Below are positions 56,263-64,000 of a DNA stretch of 64,000 nucleotides, one piece after another. A model generated the notes under the pieces. The model saw only the letters and a list, made by a program, of their open reading frames with translations, did no database searches and had not been told where the DNA came from. The position numbers were made by a program, and so were the translations under genes. This DNA is from Mastigamoeba balamuthi (taxonomy: Eukaryota > Evosea > Mastigamoebida > Mastigamoebidae). The stretch is from assembly GCA_902651635.1 (NCBI GenBank), contig CACRSC010000033.1, forward strand, positions 197,946 through 261,945, read 5' to 3'. Each line of letters begins with the position of its first letter. Position 1 is the first letter of the stretch.

Positions 56263-57737
56263 CTAGAGAATCCACCGCTTCTTCGAGAACGCGGCCGCGA
56301 TCTTAGACCTCTCTTCCTCGCTGAATCCGAGAATGGCCGTCAGAGTGGGCAGAATTGCGCGCCGTTGCTGTTCGTCCGACTCGAGGAAGCGCAGCAGCGA
56401 GTTGCGAATATACTCGACGTTGGGCCCCGTCTCGGCGCTAGCCTCCACGTCCGCGAGCCTCTGCTGCAGGGCCCTCTCGGCCTTCTCGTGCTGCTTCACC
56501 AGGAGCACCAGAGACCGCGCCTTGATCCTCAGCTCTTCCAGGCACATGGTGTCAAACGCTTGGGGTGCGTCAGATGCAACGAACGCCTGCAACGAGCAAA
56601 CCTTGGCATATATTATCGGCAGGCGAGCTCCGCGAGCTTTGCGTGCTCTCTCCGTAGGCCGCGTTCTCCTTGGACGGCGTCACCTGCTGGGGCTCCCTGT
56701 TCCCCTCGGCGGCTCCCGTGTGCTGGTGCCTCCCCGGCCCGCCCCCCGAGTCCTCCAGCTGCTCCTGGAGCTCGGCGTTGCGCGTGTCGGCCAGCGTCAG
56801 GCGCGCCCTCAGGCTCGACAGCTCCAGCTCGAGCGTGCCGATCGTGCTGGCGGCGTTGGCGCACGCGAGCTCCGCGCGGACCTTGTCCTCGTGGGCCTTG
56901 CGCTCGGCAGCCGCGAGACGCTTCTGGAGGTCCTTGATGATGGCCATCTCGTCGTGGGCTCTGCTTGCCGTCGCGTCGCCCGACAGCACTGGCGGCACCG
57001 GCGCGCTGTTCCTGCGCGCCACGGGCTCTTCCGACGACGGCGTCACGGAGAACGTCCCCGAGCGCGACCTGCTCGCCCGGCGCAGGCTGCTGCTGCTGGC
57101 GCTGCCCGCGCAGCGCTCCTCGAGCGACGCGAGGGCCGTCTCGAGCTCGGAGATCCTGTTCTGCAGCGCGGGGACGAGGCCGTCGGTGCACCCGCCGCCC
57201 CCGCGCTCCCCGTTGGAGTTGGCTGTGCGCGGCCGTATCGCCCGTATCGCGGCGCCGCACCTGCTCCGAGGGATGTCGAACGAGCTCTTGCTGTTGACCC
57301 TCGCGTACAGCGCCTCGAGGTCCGCCGCGGTCTTGCGGTGCACAACCCACAGGACGCGGACGAACACGCAAGACGGGAAAGAGTACGGGCGCTGACGTGA
57401 GTTTTCCCCTCGAGCGACAACGAATTCGTTAAATTGAGACCCCCCGGTTGCCTTCGGAAGGAGGTCCGGGCGTCGGCTGTACCTTCTCGTACTTGAGGCG
57501 GAACGCGTCGCGCTCGTCGACGAGCAGCGCCATCTGCTCCTGGTACGCCGCCTCGACCTGCTGCTTGATTTCTTGGGTCACGCGCAGCGCCCGCTCGAGC
57601 TCCTCGATGCGCTGCGCCGACGCGCGCGCGTGCGTCAGCGGGCGCAGGACGCGGCTCGCCGGGCCGCAGCCCCCGCTCCCGCTCATCCGCCGCGGGGTCG
57701 CGCACGCGCGGGCGACGTCTTGCGTGGTCTGTGCCAT
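56263..57737 (-). CDS. GRIP-domain golgin-like coiled-coil protein, copy 2
   Basis: Three exons (57737-57483, 57331-56684, 56586-56263) encode 408 aa, clearly a tandem duplicate of the neighbouring gene. Shared landmarks include SAQRIEELE, KYEK followed by an intron, a RAHDEMAIIKDLQKRLAAAE coiled coil, LSSLRARL, EHEKAERALQQRL and the GRIP end NVEYIRNSLLRFLESDEQ. The last intron (97 bp, gtgacg donor) is absent from copy 1, where the corresponding region is exonic. Its removal is needed to join the frame before AFVASDAPQAF. Confidence 0.7.
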
Positions 57738-58048
57738 TGGCGCTGCGGAATGCGAGTGTGTTACTTTTTTTACGCCGCAGGGGTGGCGTTCGGTGGTGTA
57801 GGAGTTGCGGGTGTGCGGGGTGAGCAAAAGCGATGTGATGACTGGCGCCCGGAAATTCGGTCAGCGATTATTGCGGAGGTTTCGGTAATGCACCGCGTGC
57901 ACTTTCCGCCCTCCGTGAACCGCGCGCACCCCCCAAAATAGCAGCACTACGCGTCCCTTGTCAGCAGGCCGGGCGGGCAAACTTGCATTTGGGTCTCGAG
58001 AGGGAGAGCGTGGCTGCCGTTTGGCGGGCTCATGGCCGGTGCCTGCGC
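57738..58048. other. Intergenic region upstream of golgin copy 2
   Basis: No gene recognised. It also holds the 3' end region of the aminopeptidase gene. Confidence 0.3.
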
Positions 58049-60904
58049 CTAGAGCTTCATCACACGGCGAGAGCGCTCGACGTCGTCGATCCACTGGCGG
58101 AGCCTGTGCGCCAGGACGTGGTCCTCGGGCCCCAGGCCGTCCAGCAGGGTCTTCCCCGCGTGGTACGTGGCCTCGTCCTCGGGCATCCACGGCGCCAGGT
58201 TGCCGAAGAACAAGGCGGCGAACTCGTGCTTGCGCTCGGCATACACCCCACGGATCGTCTTCCAGAAGTGGTCGGCGTACTCGCGCAGGTCCTCGCGCTG
58301 GTGCGACCACCAGAACCCCTCCATCTCCGCTCCCATGTCATAGAGCGACGCCTTGGTGCTGGGGTCCATGAAGCGCCTCCACGACTCCTGCGATTCTGTC
58401 AGAAAACACGGAGAAGACGTCGGACGCGTGCCTGCTTGCGAGCCTTGTCCGGAACAGACGACCTGCAGGTGATAGCCTCCCTCAGCCCTCTGTCGCTCGG
58501 GTCGCGCTTCGTCTCTGCAGCGACGGCCTCGGCGGCGCCGGGTACGTTCCACGACGAGGCTGCCTTAACGACGCTCCAGCGGAGGCTCTGGTCGTCGCCG
58601 AGCCACTTGGGGCACGACGGCGACCGCAGCAGCTCGAAGAGCGACTCGGTGGTCTGGCGATTGTAGTGCGCCCACGAGACCGCGGTGCGCGCCCACGTCA
58701 CTGCGACGTCGTCGATGTCCTCCCCGGGCGGAGCGGCGGCTGCAGCCTTGGACACGATGTCCTTCGCCACGTTGTAGGCCTGCAGCGCAAGGGCCGGCAC
58801 CTCTGCATAGCGGGAGTACTTGCCAATGCAGGCTGTGATGTTGCCGAGAATGAACTGCAGAGACAGGACCTCCGTCTCGGACGGGCCGTGGCGGAGGGCT
58901 GCGTGCACGAACTCCGAGGGGGACACGCCCTGGGCGTCGCGGACCCCGTTGAACACGGTCGCCCACAGCTGCTGGCGGAGCAGAGCCTCGGGGAACTCGC
59001 CCGCGTGCTCGAGGAAGAACTCCTGCGAGACGCTGTCCAGCGACACCTTCGCGTACGCGTGGTCGTCCTGGTTGAGCCACACGAACACAGGGCGCTGCTC
59101 GCCGACGACGGACAGCTGCGCGCCAATGTCCGTTTCGGGCTGCGGTAGGACGACGACGGGGACTGAACGCCTCAGGTGGAGCCTGCCGTCCCTGTAGTCG
59201 TACAGGCTCACGAGCGTGTGGTGGCGGCGCAGAGTGGGGTGCTGCTCGGGCGCCGTCTGCCTGACGCGCAGGGAAGTGACGACACCGGCAGCGTTCGCCT
59301 CGATGACGGGGTGCAGAGAGTTGAGGCCCGCCTTGAGAAGCCACATGTCGATCCCTAGGCGTCTCGGTTAAGCGCGGGCGCCGGGTAACAGGAGTCCTCA
59401 CAGTTGGCGGGCAGCCTCTGGCTGGAAGCGTGCTGGGCGCCGATGTTGATCGCCTCGATGAAGTTCTCGATGGTCGTGTTGCCCCACTTGTGGTTGTTGA
59501 AGTAGTAGCGCATTCCCTCCCTGAAGCCCTCCATGCCAACGACGAACACGAGCTGCTTCAGCAGCGCCGCGCCCTTGCCGTACGTGATGCCGTCGAAGTT
59601 CTGGAACGTCGAGTTGGTGTCGGCGACGGGCCCGTGCACGGGGTGTGTCGTCGACAGCTGGTCCTCGCGGTACGCCCAGACCTTCATCCTCGCGTTGTGC
59701 TCGATCCACCCGAAGAACGCGTACTTGCCCGCGCACGTCGCCTGGCTCAGTGCAGACATGTCTACGGGAGCAAGAGCGCGAGCTGAGGGGGCTGTCGAGG
59801 GCGAGTTTCGGGCGCACAGGAGGCGAAGGACTCGTTGAGCCAGAGGCCGTCCCACCAGACGGGGGTCACGAGGTTGCCGAACCACATGTGCGCCATCTCG
59901 TGCAGCACGGTCTCGCACCTCCTGGCGTGCTGCGTCGCCGTGGCGCGGTCGCGGAACACGTACCTCTCGTTGAACGTCACCGCGCCGACGTTCTCCATCG
60001 CGCCCTGGTTGAACTCGGGGCAGAAGATCTGGTCGTACTTGGAGAAGGGGTAGTCCATCGCGAAGAAGTCCTCGTAGAACGCCAGCCCCTCCCGCGTCAG
60101 CCAGAACAGCTCCTCTGCGTCGGCCTGCACCGCCGAGCGCATCGACTTGCGGAAGAGGATGCCGAGCGGGACCCTCGCGGGGCCGCGCCTGCTCGCGAAC
60201 TCGTCGCAGAGCTTCTCGAACGGCCCCGCGATCACGGCGAACAGGTACGTGCTGATCGGCGGCGACGGGCGGAACTCGTGGCGGACCATGCCCTCGCCGC
60301 ACGGCGCAGCGCTCAGCTCGATCGAGTTGGCGCAGACGAGCCACGCCGGGGGCGCGGCGACGCTGAGGTGCAGGGCGCCGCGCAGGCTGGGCTGGTCGAA
60401 GCACGGCAGCAGCTTGTGCGCACCGAAGGGCTCGAAGTTGGTGTAGGCGTAGCGCTCGCCGTCCTGGGGGTCGTCGAACACGTGCAGGCCCTCGCCGTCG
60501 TGGTCGTACTTGTTGACGTACGCCACGCGCACGGTGTTGGTCTCCCCGAACCTGGACGGCGGGCACATTCAGACAATCTCGGAATTCAATTGGGGGGAAA
60601 CGGATGGCGGGCCAGACCTGAGCCACTGCTCCTTGAGGACGAGGCGGTGGGCCGCGGAGTCGTGGGACTCTGAAACGGGGACCTCGTGGCCGTTGACCGC
60701 GAGGTGGTCGATCGAGGAGCTGCTGACGAAGTCGAGGAACGTGGAGGCGCGGTGCTCGGCGGCGAGGCGGAACGAGATCTCGAGGACGCCGCTGTACGTG
60801 TCCCCGGAGCCGGGGAGCGTCAGGGACAGGTTGTACGACAGGCCCGAGATGAGCCTCGCGCGCTGCTCCGCCTCCTCCCTCTTCAAATTGCCCTCGCCAC
60901 CCAT
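58049..60904 (-). CDS. M1-family (puromycin-sensitive type) aminopeptidase
   Basis: Five exons (60904-60618, 60551-59818, 59761-59402, 59354-58456, 58387-58049) encode 872 aa, the usual size of cytosolic M1 aminopeptidases. The N-terminal beta domain and the substrate-binding GAMENVGAVTF are followed by the zinc site VLHEMAHMWFGNLV and the third ligand in WLNESFASY. Further family landmarks are FDGITYGKGAAL and RLPANWIDMWLLKAGLN. The C-terminal half is ERAP1_C-like helical repeats. It trims N-terminal residues from peptides. The last junction (58455-58388) uses a weak gttccg donor and is the least certain. The others have clear GT-AG signals. Confidence 0.9.
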
Positions 60905-61019
60905 CGTTACGACAAGTCCGGACGTAAAACGACAACAAATTATGCACGACAAAATATCTCGGGTGATGTCATCGGGGCACGAAGATACCCCTATCTCCGC
61001 AACTTGTTCTCCGCGCAAG

Positions 61020-61586
61020 ATGAAAATGTGAGCCCACACTCCCGCGTCCGCGACCTGTCTGACGGAGCGCTACGGCAGAATAAACCAGAAGGCGGGCACC
61101 CTCTCGGACGTCGAGGTCTATTGGCTTCTTCAGGACAAGGTCAGGGGCAGGAACCCGACGCCATTCGAGTACCACGTGCGCTCCTCACCTCGGCGGCCGC
61201 TGGGCAGCCCGTCCCCCCACCCGCGGCCTCACAAGACCCCCGTGCAGGCCCTCAAGCACCTGGAGATGACGGTGCACGAGAAGCTGCGCACGGACCGCAC
61301 CGCGGTGCAGCGGTTCCTCGAGGCGATGGACCGGGTGGTGCCGGACAAGCTCACCAAGTCGGAGCGCATGGCGATGCTCAACCACCAGCCCCGCGCTCTC
61401 CCAGAGCTCTTCCTCGTAGGCTCCACTCCCCCGCCCGCGCAGCCCCCAGGGGGGTGCCTGCGGTCTGATAGCGCTTTTGCCTTGGCCCAGCTGGTGGACG
61501 TCGCCAAGCTGAGCGAGCGCGAGCGCACGGAACTGCTGCAGGAGACAAACGCGGTGCTGGGCCGCAGCCCCTACCTCTGCGACTAG
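61020..61586 (+). CDS. RPC9: RNA polymerase III subunit RPC9 (CRCP)
   Basis: Three exons (61020-61027, 61079-61175, 61248-61586) encode 147 aa, against 148 in human CRCP. The first exon is eight bases. MKIINQKAGTLSDVEVYWLL matches the family start (NxxxxLLSNYEVxQLL) and DKLTKSERMAMLNHQP matches the LTKAEKLQLLNHRP hallmark. With RPC8 it forms the Pol III stalk, like Rpb4. Removal of 61176-61247 (72 bp, in frame, gtgcgc-gtgcag) is inferred because it removes an unconserved Pro/Arg tract and restores the family length. Confidence 0.85.
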
Positions 61587-61778
61587 TCGTAACAACGCCT
61601 TCGAAATCAATTGGTCTCTTTCAGACAAGAGGAAGCACACAAACCGAACACATCAGTTGGCCGGCCGGAACGGGGTTTCCTTTGTTTTTATACGTGCGCA
61701 AGCCAAAGAAGCCGAGGACGGGAGTTGGAGAGGGAGTGACCGCGTGGGAACACGCGTCATAGAGACAACAACAGTCGC
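61587..61778. terminator. Convergent 3' ends of RPC9 and asparagine synthetase
   Basis: Short convergent spacer. No precise polyadenylation signal was identified. Confidence 0.25.
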
Positions 61779-63494
61779 TCAAGGAGCGATCAGGGTGTGC
61801 TCGTGGACCGACTGGAAGCGGCCCGAGGGGTCCTTGGACGCGCCCCACGTGGGGACCCACTTGTTCACCGTGAGCCTCGCGTACGGGTGCGAGAAGATGC
61901 GCTCGAACGCGCGGCGGTAGTAGAACGCCTCCTTGGTGTCGGGCGTGTTGTAGGGGAACAGGGTCTCGCGGCGCGCGAACTCCCTGTCGCTGACGGCGGC
62001 CTCGCAGTGCGCCTTGAGCGTGTCGATCCACGAGTAGCCGACGCCGTCGCTGAACTGCTCCTTCTGGCGCCAGAGCACGTCGTCGGGCAGGTAGCCCAGG
62101 CCGTCAAAGGACTTGCGCAGGACCCACTTCTCGATGCGGCCCGCGGCCTTGTCGCACATCTTGAGCGAGGGGTCGATGGTCATCGCGACGTCGAGGAAGT
62201 CCGTGTCGAGGAACGGCACGCGGACCTCGAGCCCCCACGCGGCCGTGCTCTTGTTGGCGCGCAGGCAGTCGGCCGTGTGCAGCAGGCGGATGCGGCGGAC
62301 CGTCTCCTCGTGCAGCGCCGCGGCGTTGGGCGCGTGGTTGAAGTAGAGGTAGCCGCCGAAGACCTCGTCGCTGCCCTCGCCGCTCAGCACCAGCTTGACG
62401 CCGAGCGCCTTGATGCGCCGCGACAGCAGGTACATGGGCGTGCTCGCGCGGACCGTCGTGACGTCGTACGTCTCGAGGCAGCGGATGACCTCGTCGACGG
62501 CGTCGATGCCGACGCTGACGGGCACGATGAACTCGTGGTGCACCGTGTTGAGGAACTTGGCGACGCTGCGGGCGGCGATCACGTCGGGGGCGTCCTTGAC
62601 GAAGCCGAAGCAGAAGCTGTGCAGCCGCGGCCACCACGCGGGCGACCGCTCGCCGTCCTCGACCCTGCCCGCGCTGTGCCGCGCCACGATCGCCGCCACG
62701 AGGCTCGAGTCGAGCCCGCCGCTCAGCAGCACGCCCAGCGGCACGTCGCACATCATCCGGCGCACGACCGACTTCTCCAGCGTGTCGCGGATCCTGCTCG
62801 TCACGGCGGCGAGCGCCGTGCCGTCGGCCGCCGACGTCGCCGGCGTCGCGTCGAACCAGCCCGGGTGCCAGTACTCGAAGAAGCGCGGGGTGGGGTCCGC
62901 GTCCTTGGCCGTCGAGCCCACGCAGAACTGGCCCGGCAGGAACACCTCGATCTCGACGCAGTCGTCGACGAGCGCCTTCATCTCCGACGCGAACCAGACG
63001 CTGCCGTCGCGGCCCCTCCCGAAGTACATGGGGCAGACGCCGATGGGGTCGCGCGCCGCGAGGTAGTGCGTGCCGTCGCTGACGACGAAGGCGAAGTCGC
63101 CGCGGATGAGCTTGATCCACTCGCCGACCGACTCGCAGAGCGGGCCGCCCGCGCACGAGGCGAGCGCCTCCTCGTAGAGGTACAGCAGGACCTCGCAGTC
63201 GCTCTTGGTCAGGAACTCGTGGGCGCTGTGCAGCGCGGTCGCCTCGAGCTCCGTGTGGTTGTAGATCTCGCCGTTGACCACCAGGCACGTGCCGCCGTGC
63301 TTGGAGACGAGCGGTTGTGCACCGCCGTCAACGTCGACGATTGCGAGCCGCTCGTGCGCGAAGACGTGGTTGCCGAGGACGTGGTTGCCGCTCCAGTCGG
63401 GGCCCCTGTGGCGCAGCCGCGGGGACAGCTTGACAGCACGCTGGCGCGAGGCCTCGACGTCGCGCACGCCCAGTATAGCGAGGATGCCGCACAT
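61779..63494 (-). CDS. asnB: Asparagine synthetase B (glutamine-hydrolysing)
   Basis: 571 aa, intronless. Cys2 directly after the start Met is the glutaminase nucleophile (MCGILAILG). RHRGPDWSG, NGEIYNH and ARDPIGVCPMYFG complete the N-terminal Ntn domain. The synthetase domain has the ATP pyrophosphatase loop LLSGGLDSSL, VLSGEGSDEVFGGY and WGLEVRVPFLD. It makes asparagine from aspartate, glutamine and ATP in the cytosol. No intron interrupts it, in contrast to most neighbours of this size. The length and motifs fit the class common to plants and bacteria. Confidence 0.97.
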   Translation of the reverse strand: MCGILAILGVRDVEASRQRAVKLSPRLRHRGPDWSGNHVLGNHVFAHERLAIVDVDGGAQPLVSKHGGTCLVVNGEIYNHTELEATALHSAHEFLTKSDCEVLLYLYEEALASCAGGPLCESVGEWIKLIRGDFAFVVSDGTHYLAARDPIGVCPMYFGRGRDGSVWFASEMKALVDDCVEIEVFLPGQFCVGSTAKDADPTPRFFEYWHPGWFDATPATSAADGTALAAVTSRIRDTLEKSVVRRMMCDVPLGVLLSGGLDSSLVAAIVARHSAGRVEDGERSPAWWPRLHSFCFGFVKDAPDVIAARSVAKFLNTVHHEFIVPVSVGIDAVDEVIRCLETYDVTTVRASTPMYLLSRRIKALGVKLVLSGEGSDEVFGGYLYFNHAPNAAALHEETVRRIRLLHTADCLRANKSTAAWGLEVRVPFLDTDFLDVAMTIDPSLKMCDKAAGRIEKWVLRKSFDGLGYLPDDVLWRQKEQFSDGVGYSWIDTLKAHCEAAVSDREFARRETLFPYNTPDTKEAFYYRRAFERIFSHPYARLTVNKWVPTWGASKDPSGRFQSVHEHTLIAP

Positions 63495-63845
63495 TCGTAG
63501 GTGGTGTTGGTCTTGCAGTGTGGGCTGTGTGGGTGTGTTCCTGCTTTTTTCTCTGGTTTTATTGGCTTTTTCCCCCTAGAGAGTTGATCCTGTCACTGAC
63601 GGACGGGGACCAATTGACTGAAGCAACAGGAAGAAAACTAATAATGAGGACGAAAAGGGTAATGGTGCAATATATAGTGACGTGGAAGATACACTGGTTT
63701 GACCGTTAGTCCTACGGTGTATCCCCGGGGAAAAAATCCTGCAAAAAAGATAAAGCGACCCCCAAGTATCTTCTGATCGATCGCATGGGTAAATCTTCTT
63801 GCCCCGTTCTCTTCACTCGCAACGAGCCACGTGCGAACCCCTTGG
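63495..63845. promoter_or_regulatory. Divergent upstream region of asparagine synthetase
   Basis: AT-richer than its surroundings. No gene seen. Probably the promoter of asnB and of a gene starting near 63846. Confidence 0.3.
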
Positions 63846-64000
63846 ATGAACGAAAACGAAGGTGGCGGCGGGGAGGTGCTGCAGATGACCCTCGTGGGGT
63901 CGTCTCCCATCTCCCCGTCCTCGATCGACGTCGCCGTCCGCATCTTCGGCTTTCTCGCCGGTTGGCTGCCCACCTGCCCTGCCCCTGTGTTTATTTGCAC
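63846..64000 (+). CDS. Possible start of an unrecognised gene (partial at right edge)
   Basis: From an ATG at 63846 the frame is open to the edge of the window. The peptide SSIDVAVRIFGFLAGW loosely resembles an F-box (IFxFL) but is too short to name. Its position just upstream of, and divergent from, asnB is the main support. Confidence 0.3.
   Translation, partial: MNENEGGGGEVLQMTLVGSSPISPSSIDVAVRIFGFLAGWLPTCPAPVFIC

Noticed and set aside
59355-60947. 530-codon minus-strand frame overlapping the M1 gene
   Set aside because: Different frame from the M1 exons over much of its length and full of Arg/Pro. The HExxH frame is the real one.
61797-63500. 567-codon plus-strand frame opposite asparagine synthetase
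   Set aside because: Arg/Ala/Val/Asp-rich antisense shadow of a clearly recognised gene in GC-rich DNA.
1-64000. CRISPR array, rRNA or tRNA genes
   Set aside because: No regularly spaced repeats, rRNA core sequences or convincing cloverleaf with TTCRA loop were seen. A tRNAscan or Rfam run would settle the tRNAs, which I cannot fold reliably by eye.

Overview
This window is a draft-quality nuclear contig (one ambiguous base at 50663) from a GC-rich, probably unicellular eukaryote. The evidence is GT-AG introns, mostly 45-240 bp, in nearly every gene, together with clearly eukaryotic proteins: a USP9X-type deubiquitinase, THO subunit 1, RNA polymerase III subunit RPC9 and GRIP golgins. Several other proteins have mainly bacterial relatives: a protealysin-type M4 peptidase, a FepB-like binding protein fused to a membrane anchor, a cysteate-synthase-like enzyme and a Mug-type DNA glycosylase. 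The mix suggests a phagotrophic protist, perhaps an amoeba, but I cannot name the lineage from the sequence.

Layout. 1-165: start of an F-box gene running off the left edge. 761-about 7800: an old, broken Ty3/Gypsy LTR retrotransposon. 8063-9478: a transposase-like gene with five exons and introns of 32-49 bp, whose reading frame closes exactly when spliced. 9.5-13.6 kb: AT-richer, repeat-rich DNA holding a 21-bp minisatellite, two foldback palindromes, a short TTAGGG array and unplaced exons on both strands. 14.4-20.8 kb: a 1273-aa caspase-like protein, a partial duplicate of its 5' end, and a 5'-truncated copy of an M4 peptidase gene. 21.1-29.6 kb: a 2642-aa deubiquitinase. 29.9-35.6 kb: a CRAL-TRIO/PH lipid-binding protein, a VWD-like membrane protein and an SLC45-type sugar transporter. 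36.0-38.4 kb: the intact M4 peptidase. 39.0-43.8 kb: two tandem receptor-like genes with bacterial-type iron-siderophore-binding folds. 43.9-45.4 kb: a divergent pair of Hsp20 genes. 45.7-49.4 kb: the DNA glycosylase and two papain-family genes, one of them apparently without its catalytic cysteine. 49.5-63.5 kb: THOC1, cysteate synthase-like enzyme, two tandem GRIP golgins, M1 aminopeptidase, RPC9 and asparagine synthetase B.

Themes. Peptidases and peptidase-like proteins are unusually dense: caspase-like, M4 and its remnant, USP, two C1A and one M1 in about 46 kb. There are several recent duplications (M4, receptors, golgins, caspase 5' end), some with signs of gene conversion. All intron and exon borders were read by eye. 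For the spliced genes I checked that reading phase is kept across each junction given.
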